Positions 6,734 through 14,345 of a stretch of 64,000 nt of DNA are shown here, piece after piece. Where the stretch lies: the IMG/VR virus record IMGVR_UViG_3300017727_001923, positions 85,136-149,135 of that record. The stretch is one strand, 5' to 3'. The translations under genes and the position numbers were made by a program. How positions within the stretch are numbered: position 1 is the first letter of the stretch; every line of letters starts with the position of its first letter. The notes beneath the pieces were generated by a model, which was not told the origin of the DNA, did not search any database, and was given only the letters and a program-made list of their open reading frames with translations. The DNA comes from a virus.

Positions 6734-7152
6734 GGAAACATTGCCCGTTCGAATTTATTATTTTTCTGTTCCCAATCTTCTACTGCTTTTTTTATAGAGT
6801 CTTCTGCGAGGACTGAACAGTGGAGTTTGATTGGAGGTAAGTCAAGAGCATCTGCAATTTCTTTATCTTTAATCTGTTTTGCTTCGTCAATTGTTTTGCC
6901 TTTAAGTAAGTCAACGAACATTGAACTTGATGCAATCGCACTTCCGCATCCATAGGTTTTGAATTTGACATCTACTATCATCTCGTTTTCGTCTAGTTTC
7001 AATTGCAGTTTCATAACGTCTCCACATGCGGGAGCGCCTGCCATTCCTGTTGCAATGTCTGGGTCATTAGGGTCAAATCTACCAACACTAAATTGTTCTG
7101 GTGCATTTAATACACCCTCGAATCTGTCTATTACTTTTTGTGAGTATGCCAT
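6730..7152 (-). CDS. iscU: Fe-S cluster assembly scaffold IscU
   Basis: A 140-residue scaffold on which Fe-S clusters are built. All hallmarks are visible: GAPACGDVMKLQ with C43 and D45, KTYGCGSAIASSS with C69, and LPPIKLHCSVLAED with H111 and C112. LPPIK is the chaperone (HscA) docking motif. The sequence is strikingly close to E. coli IscU from memory, with about six extra residues before GMAGAPACG. No IscS, HscA/HscB or ferredoxin gene is in the window, so host sulfur donor and chaperones would be needed. The start overlaps the tape-measure stop as TAATG, so it is co-expressed with tail genes. Confidence 0.95.
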   Translation of the reverse strand: MAYSQKVIDRFEGVLNAPEQFSVGRFDPNDPDIATGMAGAPACGDVMKLQLKLDENEMIVDVKFKTYGCGSAIASSSMFVDLLKGKTIDEAKQIKDKEIADALDLPPIKLHCSVLAEDSIKKAVEDWEQKNNKFERAMFP

Positions 7153-8834
7153 TATGCAACCCTGTCTAAGTCATCTGTAGCGGGTGAAGCGTCACCATAT
7201 ACTGCTTGACTACTTGAGTTGGTTGTGTTAGTTGTTGTTGATGGTGCAATCACTGTATTACCCGCAGATTGTTTTGCCTGTAATTCATCTAGTTTTGCTT
7301 GCAATTTCATTATACGTTCTTCCGTATACATTGCACCTTTACTACCACCCTTACCTTGTTCATTATACTTAACCATACGTTCTTGATTAAGTTTTAGGTG
7401 TCTCTTGTAACGTTCTTCTTCTGCCGCCATCATATCTTGTTCAGACTTAGGGGCTCTTTTTGTTTCTGTATAATTGAATCCGTCTTCGTCTGTACCTCGA
7501 ACTTCATGGAAATCATCGTCTTGTGGTGGTGTAACAACTTGTTTTTCTACTTTAGGAACTACTTTACCTTCTTTAATTTCTTTTACTTCTGGTTCTTCGT
7601 CACCACCAAATCCAAAGAATCCTGCTATTGAACTACCAATAGCTTTAAACTTCTGTTTGACAAATCCAGTAATACCACTAAAGATACTTTTGATACCCTC
7701 TATCAAATCTGACGCTAGGGTTGAGAACATGTTACCGTCTTTACCATCAAACAGAGACATGACTGCTCTGAATGGGAACATCAATCCATCAAAAATCATA
7801 TCTTGGAATGAAAACTCAGCAAGTTTTTCTTTGAAGGAGTCGAATCCAAATAGACCCGCAACAAAACCAATTACCATTTTACCAAGGTCAAGTAAACCAC
7901 CAATAAAACCAGATGTAATTCCCGCAAAGAAACCACTAATAGCGGCACTAATTTTTGCAAAGATTCCACCCTCAGTATCAGTGAACGCTTTGAATGAACC
8001 AATAAACCCATCAATGATACTAATGATTGCAACTGTAATCGGCCCACCTAAGAACTTACCTATTCTTTTGAACACATTAAAGAATGGTTTAACGACTTCA
8101 CCAAGTCGAGCAAAGATACTTCCCCCTTCAGATGCACCTTTTGTAATTGTTTTAAATGTCTCTCCCAGTTTAGAAAAATTCTTGAGTTGATTCCTTATGA
8201 CATCTGAACTTAGAAAAAACGCTTTTATATTTCTACCGATAGATTTAAAAAAGTCACCTATCTTACCAAAGAACTCAAAGAACTTAGTTGAACCAGAACG
8301 AACACTAGCAATAACACTCTTAAACCTTTTTGCAATACTTTCTAGAGTTGTGGTAAATCTACCAAACACTTTAAAGGTATCACCTTTTAAGATTTGTCCT
8401 GTTCCAGCTTTACGGAAGATATCTCCTAGTGCATCAAATAACATTGTAATTGGTTTGATTACTCTGTTACTAAAGGCAGTTTTTATAAACTTTGGAGTTA
8501 TTAATTTGAAAGAGTCTTTGATACCATCAAGAAAACCAACAACAAGTCCCGTAAGTGCCGCACCAATAGCACCAATTACTCCAAGGAAACCCATCCCCTT
8601 TGCATCACCTACCATCTGTCCAAATCTAGGTTGGTCGCCACCACTCTTTTCTTTCTTCTTTTCACGTTCCTTTTCAAGATTGTCGCCTGCCTGATTTGCC
8701 ATAGATTTAAAGTATTGTGCAAAAGATTTATTCAGACTAGCAAGTTCGCTAATCTGTTTCTCGTCTCTTTTTTCACTTTTAATACCTTCAATCTGAACTG
8801 CTTCAGTGAGGTGTGATATGGTTAATTCTGCCAT
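7152..8834 (-). CDS. Tail tape-measure-like protein (gp29 equivalent)
   Basis: A 560-residue protein with a charged helical N terminus (KSEKRDEKQISELASLNKSF) and a Lys/Glu-rich linker (52-70). A long series of Gly/Phe/Ile-rich hydrophobic segments (for example GFLGVIGAIGAALTGLVVGF near 83) alternates with amphipathic Phe/Lys helices, and the C terminus is polar. This is the usual look of tape-measure proteins, which set tail length and are ejected first. Position straight after the gp26-like chaperone pair supports it: tape-measure genes normally follow the frameshifted assembly chaperones. T4 gp29 has 590 residues. Direct homology to gp29 is not evident by eye. Confidence 0.7.
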   Translation of the reverse strand: MAELTISHLTEAVQIEGIKSEKRDEKQISELASLNKSFAQYFKSMANQAGDNLEKEREKKKEKSGGDQPRFGQMVGDAKGMGFLGVIGAIGAALTGLVVGFLDGIKDSFKLITPKFIKTAFSNRVIKPITMLFDALGDIFRKAGTGQILKGDTFKVFGRFTTTLESIAKRFKSVIASVRSGSTKFFEFFGKIGDFFKSIGRNIKAFFLSSDVIRNQLKNFSKLGETFKTITKGASEGGSIFARLGEVVKPFFNVFKRIGKFLGGPITVAIISIIDGFIGSFKAFTDTEGGIFAKISAAISGFFAGITSGFIGGLLDLGKMVIGFVAGLFGFDSFKEKLAEFSFQDMIFDGLMFPFRAVMSLFDGKDGNMFSTLASDLIEGIKSIFSGITGFVKQKFKAIGSSIAGFFGFGGDEEPEVKEIKEGKVVPKVEKQVVTPPQDDDFHEVRGTDEDGFNYTETKRAPKSEQDMMAAEEERYKRHLKLNQERMVKYNEQGKGGSKGAMYTEERIMKLQAKLDELQAKQSAGNTVIAPSTTTNTTNSSSQAVYGDASPATDDLDRVA

Positions 8835-8838
8835 TGTC

Positions 8839-9024
8839 TTATCCGTTTTGGTTTTTCATTCGTTCTTCTTGTTCTTTAAGATATTCCTCTAGTAATACTA
8901 GGTAAATCTCCCTCTCCCATGGCATCATATGTTCTATGTCATACAATGAATAATTAAAGTGTTGCATTAACGCAAAGTTGGTCTTAAAATGATTGACCAA
9001 ATTATCATGCGAGAGGCATATTAA
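8839..9024 (-). CDS. Frameshift extension of the gp26-like protein, 61 codons
   Basis: An open frame in the -1 register relative to the gp26-like gene begins at the last bases of that gene and runs to TAA at 8841-8839, just before the tape-measure start. It has no credible start codon of its own: TTG and ATG codons inside lack a ribosome binding site. The product includes FNYSLYDIEHMMPWEREIYL followed by a charged helix, which looks conserved. The upstream gene ends in the slippery heptamer T TTT TTT (plus-strand A-run 9024-9030) directly before its stop. A -1 slip would fuse this segment to gp26, as in lambda gpG/gpGT. Confidence 0.7.
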   Translation of the reverse strand, partial: LICLSHDNLVNHFKTNFALMQHFNYSLYDIEHMMPWEREIYLVLLEEYLKEQEERMKNQNG

Positions 9025-9728
9025 AAAAAATCTTGAAGACCCTCCAGAGTCACTTTATTCTCGTGACCACATGTACATTTAAACTCTACTTCTTTTTTCA
9101 TGACTGGTACAGTTTTTAGGTATTCACCAACCTTTGTAAACTGTATGTTTGTCATTGAATCTATAAATTCATTCAGTTCTTTTTTACTTACGTCTGATAC
9201 AAGATGATGTTCGTCTTCTGTCATGATTGCAACCATACAGTCTTCTAACATCATGAATCCAAACTCCGCTTCAGAAACACCTTCACGGAAGTTCTTTACG
9301 AATCCATCATAAGTAGGATATCTTAGTTCAATAGAGATATCATCTGTAATCTCAACCACATTGTTTGCATCTGATTTTGTAACTTCAAGAGACGATAAGT
9401 CAATATCAACCTCTGTCCTTAACTCACATTCTTCAGCCTCACATTTAAAGTGTAAGGTTGATGTCTCACCAACCGACTTACTACGAATCTGAGTGAACAT
9501 GTATTCAACATCGAACGTTGCAAGGTCACTTGTTTTAATATCTTCATTCACACATGCGACAACGGTATCGACCATTGCCCTCATTGCCTGTTTCTGGTCT
9601 TGCGACTCAAAAGCAGAGAGAAGAAGTTTCTCTTCTTTGACCAAATATGGTCTATATGTGACAACCTTTTCAGATGATGGGATTACCATCTCATACTTTA
9701 GATTATCATTTAACTTAGGTAGTGCCAT
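9021..9728 (-). CDS. gp26: Baseplate hub / tail assembly chaperone, gp26-like
   Basis: I place the start at 9728 (MALPKLNDNLKYEMVIPSS), eight bases after TTTGGAG. A TTG at 9740 is in frame but unlikely. The protein has 235 residues: MALPKL opening, strands KVVTYRPYLVKEEKLLLSAFES, then KSVGETSTLHFKC, and two CxxC-like pairs. The last is FKCTCGHENKVTLEGL near the end, possibly a zinc site. This matches what marine T4-like phages annotate as gp26. Its position before the tape-measure gene and the slippery end suggest it acts as a lambda G-like tail assembly chaperone. Confidence is high for a tail gene, moderate for the name. Confidence 0.75.
   Translation of the reverse strand: MALPKLNDNLKYEMVIPSSEKVVTYRPYLVKEEKLLLSAFESQDQKQAMRAMVDTVVACVNEDIKTSDLATFDVEYMFTQIRSKSVGETSTLHFKCEAEECELRTEVDIDLSSLEVTKSDANNVVEITDDISIELRYPTYDGFVKNFREGVSEAEFGFMMLEDCMVAIMTEDEHHLVSDVSKKELNEFIDSMTNIQFTKVGEYLKTVPVMKKEVEFKCTCGHENKVTLEGLQDFF
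9024..9030 (-). promoter_or_regulatory. Predicted -1 ribosomal frameshift site (T TTT TTT)
   Basis: The last sense codons of the gp26-like gene read GAT TTT TTT TAA. The heptamer T TTT TTT fits the X XXY YYZ rule and the stop follows at once, which favours slippage. A -1 shift leads into 61 sense codons. Confidence 0.65.
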
Positions 9729-9743
9729 TATATTCTCCAAATA

Positions 9744-10445
9744 TTATAAAAATTTCCTAATCAGTTCACCCGCAAGTCCTTCGACAAAATCGTTTCCTAC
9801 ACGGTCACCCTTTTTTGACTTCCAATTCTTATATGACAGTTGTACCGTCACTTCAAGTAATTGTCCGTCATCACTCAACTCAATTGCATTCAATGTTGTT
9901 GGGTATGCTTTATCTAGGAGTAACGTATATGTGATATCGTCACCGAACACCGCATTTAAATCAAACTCACCTTGTGCGAGGTCTAACGGGCCTAGTCTTG
10001 GTAATCTTCCTCTAATTGCAGAAGGAATTTTACCAGAGTCAAATAGTTTCTTTTTCTTTATAGGGAAAGAAATACCCTTTTTAATATGTTGAATAATAAC
10101 AGGATGTGTGTAATCGTTGTAATATCCAACTTCTTTTGTTTCTGCATTTACTGCTTGTTCTTGCCACAGTTCAAAGTATTCTCTGATACCCATATCATTC
10201 AAACAATGGAACGTGAGTGTTACGTCATCTACTGCATAACCATATGCAACTTTAGTAACATCAATACCCATTGGTCTTTCTGTAGAAAGAATTTGTCTGC
10301 CAGGCAATGACGCTGCTTTACATAACAAGTTTAAGTTACGTGCGTCACCTTTGATAGGTGGTAAGAAAATCTTATATAGACTTCCTAATGCGATTCCCCC
10401 GCCAGCACCTACAGATGATTTAAAATCGTCAATACGAATACTCAT
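9744..10445 (-). CDS. gp54: Tail-tube-fold protein, gp54-like tube initiator
   Basis: A 233-residue protein with the pattern of the gp19 tail-tube fold: NLLCKAASLPGRQILSTERP, then a strand segment VDDVTLTFHCLNDMGIREYFELWQ, and LEVTVQLSYKNW near the end. These correspond position by position to FLCKTAQLPAS, WTVTILNDTDFSIRNSMERW and FTVEFQIQYW in the gp19 of this phage. In T4, gp48 and gp54 are tube-like proteins that cap the baseplate and start tube growth. With gp48 across the divergent junction, this is best read as gp54, though it is shorter than T4 gp54 (320). It overlaps the next upstream gene by one base. Confidence 0.6.
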   Translation of the reverse strand: MSIRIDDFKSSVGAGGGIALGSLYKIFLPPIKGDARNLNLLCKAASLPGRQILSTERPMGIDVTKVAYGYAVDDVTLTFHCLNDMGIREYFELWQEQAVNAETKEVGYYNDYTHPVIIQHIKKGISFPIKKKKLFDSGKIPSAIRGRLPRLGPLDLAQGEFDLNAVFGDDITYTLLLDKAYPTTLNAIELSDDGQLLEVTVQLSYKNWKSKKGDRVGNDFVEGLAGELIRKFL

Positions 10446-11038
10446 TAGTCTTTACCTATTGCCTGTCTTGAATCATAGAATACTTTCTGTGAGTTCGATT
10501 TACGGAACTGTGCAGTCGGTAAGAATGTTGCAATCTCCCACTCTGGAGCAGGAACTTCTGCAAACTTACTCTTGACATGTGAATTCAAGTAGTGTTTAAA
10601 ACATGGTTTGTAGTATCGCAACTTTGCAATACCCTGTAATCTCTTGTAAGTAATATTAAACTTTGCATCGTCAGAGTTCTTACTGGACGCAACTTCCATC
10701 AATGCATCCAACATTTTTGCACGAAGGATAGGTGGAAGATAATGAAGGTTGATTCCATAGAATCCACCCTCTGCTGGCCCGACTACAATAATCAATGGGA
10801 ATGCATCATAGTATGGAAGTTTATCTTTAGTCTTTGGGTCATAGAAAAACATCTGCATAGAACCAATAATACCACGATTCGCTCTTTGTTTTATCTGGTC
10901 TTCTTTCATCAATGCTTCACGATTGATAGACCGCATGTTAGATGCTTTCTTTCTGAACCATTCACGGGATTCTTTGGTACGGGGAGTAACTCCCGCACGG
11001 AATGCCTGTAATTCTAGTCTGTTGAATATATTACTCAT
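10445..11038 (-). CDS. Conserved phage morphogenesis protein, 197 aa, role unsure
   Basis: The N-terminal third is basic and helical (SREWFRKKASNMRSINREAL). A conserved-looking centre follows, PYYDAFPLIIVVGPAEGGFYGINLHYLPPILRAKMLDALM (given here only in outline, residues about 75-114), and then a Tyr/Lys-rich tail. The PYYD...GINLHYLPP block is one I associate with T4-like marine phages, where such proteins are sometimes labelled as DNA-end protector (gp2) or left unnamed. I cannot decide. Its place between gp4, the radical SAM enzyme and tail genes supports a head/tail completion role. Its start lies five bases after a TATAAATA late promoter. Confidence 0.7.
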   Translation of the reverse strand: MSNIFNRLELQAFRAGVTPRTKESREWFRKKASNMRSINREALMKEDQIKQRANRGIIGSMQMFFYDPKTKDKLPYYDAFPLIIVVGPAEGGFYGINLHYLPPILRAKMLDALMEVASSKNSDDAKFNITYKRLQGIAKLRYYKPCFKHYLNSHVKSKFAEVPAPEWEIATFLPTAQFRKSNSQKVFYDSRQAIGKD

Positions 11039-11042
11039 AGTT

Positions 11043-12773
11043 CTATTTATACCAATTTAACTTATCTTTCTTATATCTTTCGAGGTTTTTGAAATATTTC
11101 TTTACGTCTTTTCTTGTTATATCGGGTAGTTTTTCTTCGTAAGTCTCTCTCAAGTCATATCCTAGTTGTTTGTACCAACCCATATGCCATCCAGATAGAC
11201 TTTCTGGTCTTCCTAGTTTGATTATTCTGTCTGATTGATACTTAGTAGTCCATTCTAACATGTCAATTTGGTCGTAATTTCCACTTGGATGTACCCATAC
11301 TTGTTGAAATGTTTTTTCTGCACGGTTTTTTAACTCTTCCTTTAGAGCAGCATCTTTTGGAAAATTATCTACCATTTGTCGTAAAGAGGGGTTTGGGTTT
11401 ATTACTCTCTTTACTTCCCAGTGTTGATAATAGTAATTTTCTATAGCTTTATCTAAAAGAGTTTTATCTCTCCACGTGTATCCATATTTGGACGGGTCTT
11501 TTTCTATATCTGAAACTGCATCAACACCATCTGAGACATGTTGTGATATATACAATGGATGTATTGTGACTTGATTCCACCAATACTTATTCAACCATTC
11601 TCCAGATTTATCTAAAGTTTCAAATGTTTCGTGAGGTAATCCCGCAATCATTGTCAATGTTTGATTGTAATGATTACCAGTATGTCTATTCTTCTTAAAA
11701 TACTCTGCGGATGCAAGTAATCCCTCTTGCATCTGTAATGGAGAAAAACCTTTGTTAATAGATTTACCAGATGCATGGTTAAATGTTTCAATACCCATAG
11801 ACTGACTGGTGAATCCCATATCAATCATATTGTCCCAGTCTTGTTTTGCTCGTCTTATTAACAAGTCACCACGAATAAATCCATGGAACTGAGGTTGAAA
11901 GGGAAGTTTTCTTACAACGTCTGCAAACTTTGATATGTACTCAGAACTTGCATTAGCGGTCTCATCTGCAAGACAGTAATGTGTTACACCCCATTTCTCA
12001 TAGTTCTCTCTTAGTTCTTCTTCAAAGTTTTCTGCATGTCTACTATGGTCACCCTTAACACCTAACGGGGAGTAGTCACAGAATGTACATTTGAATATAC
12101 ATCCTCTAGACAACTCCATGGTCAATACTTCATCCTTTTGTATAAAATCTCTTTCTTCGTATGATGTGTGTGGATTCTTATGAGGAAATGCGGGATAGTC
12201 ATTAAAACAATCCATAATAACAAATTCCTTTCCTACCATGTCTATTTGATTGAAAGGATTAATTTTGACTTTTACTTTAGGGTGTTTTGCATTACCAGTA
12301 AAATAATCACACAGAGCGACAATTGCATGTTCTCCATTACCTATACAAAAGTAATCGACATTTTCATGTCGGATAACATTAACTAGTTTATTTGCACCTA
12401 CTACGATTTTTACCCAAGGGTATCTTTCCTTAATATGTTTTATGAGTCTGTTTTGTTTTCTTACTATAGGTGGTGCTTCGTGAATTGAATATGTGAAGAA
12501 CACACTGAACCCTATCCATTTGGTATTCTTAGTGATTCGAGTTTCACAAAATTCATGTAGTTCACTATCGTCCCATGCCTCAAGAAAGTCTACAACTTCA
12601 ATGTCCCACTTCCCAGTATTTCTTAAATGGGTTGCAATTCTATGAGCGCCCGTTCCCCTAACTGGCATTTCTTCCCAATTACCAGAATCATAAACTGCAT
12701 GTTCTGGAACAAATCCTTTACCTATCGGGTATGTAAAGGACGCACCAGTTATTATTAATCCATGGTGTTTCAT
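11043..12773 (-). CDS. B12-binding-type radical SAM enzyme, 576 aa
   Basis: The N-terminal domain (about 1-165) has the Rossmann-like layout of cobalamin-binding radical SAM enzymes: LIITGASFTYP, an ATHLRNTGKWDIEVVDF strand-helix unit, YPWVKIVVGAN, and DYFCIGNGEHAIVALCDYF. The usual cobalamin His motif DxHxxG is not seen. The catalytic domain holds the 4Fe-4S motif CxxxCxxC at C225, C229 and C232 (ELSRGCIFKCTFCDYSP). GIETFNHASGK and LTMIAGLPHET follow as later barrel strands. Such enzymes carry out radical methylations or rearrangements; the substrate is unknown. The gene overlaps gp4 by four bases and lies inside the late morphogenesis operon. It would need Fe-S clusters, and IscU/IscA lie downstream on the same strand. 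Confidence 0.9.
   Translation of the reverse strand: MKHHGLIITGASFTYPIGKGFVPEHAVYDSGNWEEMPVRGTGAHRIATHLRNTGKWDIEVVDFLEAWDDSELHEFCETRITKNTKWIGFSVFFTYSIHEAPPIVRKQNRLIKHIKERYPWVKIVVGANKLVNVIRHENVDYFCIGNGEHAIVALCDYFTGNAKHPKVKVKINPFNQIDMVGKEFVIMDCFNDYPAFPHKNPHTSYEERDFIQKDEVLTMELSRGCIFKCTFCDYSPLGVKGDHSRHAENFEEELRENYEKWGVTHYCLADETANASSEYISKFADVVRKLPFQPQFHGFIRGDLLIRRAKQDWDNMIDMGFTSQSMGIETFNHASGKSINKGFSPLQMQEGLLASAEYFKKNRHTGNHYNQTLTMIAGLPHETFETLDKSGEWLNKYWWNQVTIHPLYISQHVSDGVDAVSDIEKDPSKYGYTWRDKTLLDKAIENYYYQHWEVKRVINPNPSLRQMVDNFPKDAALKEELKNRAEKTFQQVWVHPSGNYDQIDMLEWTTKYQSDRIIKLGRPESLSGWHMGWYKQLGYDLRETYEEKLPDITRKDVKKYFKNLERYKKDKLNWYK
11044..11051 (-). promoter_or_regulatory. T4-type late promoter, minus strand
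   Basis: TATAAATA, then GAACT, then ATG of the 197-residue gene. The promoter and start-codon stretch is identical to that at 764-779. It overlaps the last codons of the radical SAM gene. Confidence 0.75.
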
Positions 12774-13246
12774 CTTTTTCTTTTGGTGAAAGGTCTCAGT
12801 GGTTTTGTTGATTTAGGAATAAGAGACTTGAGTGGTTCATTCTTTTCAGTCCAGATAACAAATCTCCATCCACGGTCTTTTGCATATTCATTTGCCGCTT
12901 CCCACTTATTTATATTCTTTACGTAAGTCATACTTTCAGATATAAACTTTTTAGTTCTGCGACTACCTGTAGGAATTCTAGTCTCTTTATCTGGTTTAAT
13001 CTCAACCAACCAAGTCTTACCATCTTCCATCACCATTTTTAAATCCATAAAATATCTATGATAACGCTTGTCAACTTCATATAAGTATGGTATAATAACC
13101 TCTTCAGAAGACCATTTTACTACTTTGGGGTTGTTATCACACCATTTGAATGCATGTTTCTCCCACAGAGAACGATATACCACAACAGTATGGTCTCCCT
13201 CGTACTTCTTTGTGTTTTTTACTCTGTATCTACCCGAATATGCCAT
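12770..13246 (-). CDS. gp4: Head completion protein gp4 (gp50), TnsA-like fold
   Basis: A 158-residue protein with the endonuclease-like pattern of T4 gp4: YRSLWEKHAFKWCDNNPKV, WSSEEVIIPYLYEVDKRYHRYFMDL and TWLVEIKPDKETR, then a basic C terminus. RYHRYFMDL and EIKP supply the Asp and Glu/Lys positions of a PD-(D/E)xK-type fold. In T4 this protein completes the filled head before tail joining. It is the first gene of the minus-strand block and has a late promoter at 13283-13290. The radical SAM gene overlaps its stop. Confidence 0.85.
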   Translation of the reverse strand: MAYSGRYRVKNTKKYEGDHTVVVYRSLWEKHAFKWCDNNPKVVKWSSEEVIIPYLYEVDKRYHRYFMDLKMVMEDGKTWLVEIKPDKETRIPTGSRRTKKFISESMTYVKNINKWEAANEYAKDRGWRFVIWTEKNEPLKSLIPKSTKPLRPFTKRKR

Positions 13247-13254
13247 AAAAACCT

Positions 13255-13262
13255 TATAAATA
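13255..13262 (+). promoter_or_regulatory. T4-type late promoter, plus strand
   Basis: TATAAATA 39 bases before the gp48 start at 13302. It lies upstream of, and overlaps the transcript from, the opposite promoter at 13283-13290. Confidence 0.75.
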
Positions 13263-13282
13263 AAGATAACTGATTTATAACC

Positions 13283-13290
13283 TATTTATA
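13283..13290 (-). promoter_or_regulatory. T4-type late promoter, minus strand
   Basis: TATAAATA followed by GG on the minus strand, 36 bases before the gp4 start at 13246. Together with 13255-13262 it forms a divergent pair whose transcripts overlap at their 5' ends by some 10-20 bases. Confidence 0.75.
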
Positions 13291-13301
13291 GAGAAATTAC
13301 A

Positions 13302-14345
13302 ATGCCGACAGTCACAAACATTCAAGACGTACAGGTAGGAGATACTTTAACTTCTGCACAAATAGTTGAAGCAGCAACTGGTAGAAAGCCTGGCATCGAA
13401 GAAAACAAAAGTCGAAAAGACTTAGAGTATCCACTTAACAATCCTGACGAATATAAAGGTCGTTTAATCTTTAACGTAATGAAAGAACCTGAGACTGACC
13501 TTGGTAATATTTCAGAAGCAGCAACTTCTTTTGCAAAGTCTGTTGGGGCGGGTTTAAAGAATGCACTTAAAACTGAAAACCCTGAAGAAGTTGCAAAAGC
13601 AGTTAAATCTCACAAAGGTGAAGATAACGTTCCTATTATTAAACAAAGACCATTAATTAAACTTGATAGACAAGTATCGATGTATCTACCTGTTGGTCTA
13701 CAGTACCGTGATAACGTTGCATATGAGAATATGGACTTAGGTGGTGCGGGTGCGGCTGCGGAAAGAGGATTACAATCTGGTTCTGGTGCTATTAAGAATT
13801 TGATTGAAGGTGGAATGAAAACTCTGAGTGCGGGTCTTAGTGGTGCGGCAAACAAAGATGTTGCAAAACTAGGTGTTGTTAAACTTGCATCTAAGTTACC
13901 TGACGAAGTATCGGGTGCATTCAAATCAGCAGCGGGGGTGACAACTAATCCAAACACTCGTGTATTATTTAAACAAGTTAATCTTCGTGAATTTGCATTT
14001 GCATTTAAGTTCATTGCAACTTCGTCAAAAGAAGCAGAAGAAGTAAAAGAGATTATTAAACTATTTAGAACAGAACTATATCCAGAGAATATTAATCTAG
14101 ACGTGGGTGGAAGTCAAGTTTCTATTGGTTACAAGTTTCCCAACAAATTCCAGATTGATATTGAATATGATGGAGAAGAGATTGCAACAAGAATTAAACC
14201 GTGTTTCCTTAGAGATGTTAGTGTAACATATAATAACACATCAATGACTATGCACAATGACGGGAACTTTCAAGAAATCGAAATGTCATTATCATTCCAA
14301 GAAACAAGAACACTCAACAGAAAAGATGTAGAGGAAGGATTCTAA
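13302..14345 (+). CDS. gp48: Baseplate tail-tube cap gp48
   Basis: A 347-residue protein close in length to T4 gp48 (364). It has NIQDVQVGDTLTSAQIVEAATG at the start (residues about 5-26) and YPLNNPDEYKGRLIF. The phrases LIKLDRQVSMYLPVGLQYRD and TNPNTRVLFKQVNLREFAFAFKF lead into the tube-like C-terminal domain, which ends SLSFQETRTLNRKDVEEGF. An Ala/Gly-rich loop lies at about 147-190. gp48 sits on the baseplate hub-wedge complex and is the platform for tube polymerisation. It opens the plus-strand baseplate block and overlaps gp53 by one base. Confidence 0.88.
   Translation: MPTVTNIQDVQVGDTLTSAQIVEAATGRKPGIEENKSRKDLEYPLNNPDEYKGRLIFNVMKEPETDLGNISEAATSFAKSVGAGLKNALKTENPEEVAKAVKSHKGEDNVPIIKQRPLIKLDRQVSMYLPVGLQYRDNVAYENMDLGGAGAAAERGLQSGSGAIKNLIEGGMKTLSAGLSGAANKDVAKLGVVKLASKLPDEVSGAFKSAAGVTTNPNTRVLFKQVNLREFAFAFKFIATSSKEAEEVKEIIKLFRTELYPENINLDVGGSQVSIGYKFPNKFQIDIEYDGEEIATRIKPCFLRDVSVTYNNTSMTMHNDGNFQEIEMSLSFQETRTLNRKDVEEGF

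Noticed and set aside
7474-8190. 238-codon open frame antisense to the tape-measure gene (with a further 165-codon one at 8197-8694)
   Set aside because: The Ser/Pro/Asn/Lys-rich product with many prolines is what the complement of a Gly/Phe/Lys-rich helical gene gives. There is no ribosome binding site and no promoter.
9493-10092. 199-codon plus-strand frame antisense to the gp26-like and gp54-like genes
   Set aside because: It has no ribosome binding site, is Ser/Phe-rich, and is out of keeping with strong protein signatures on the other strand.
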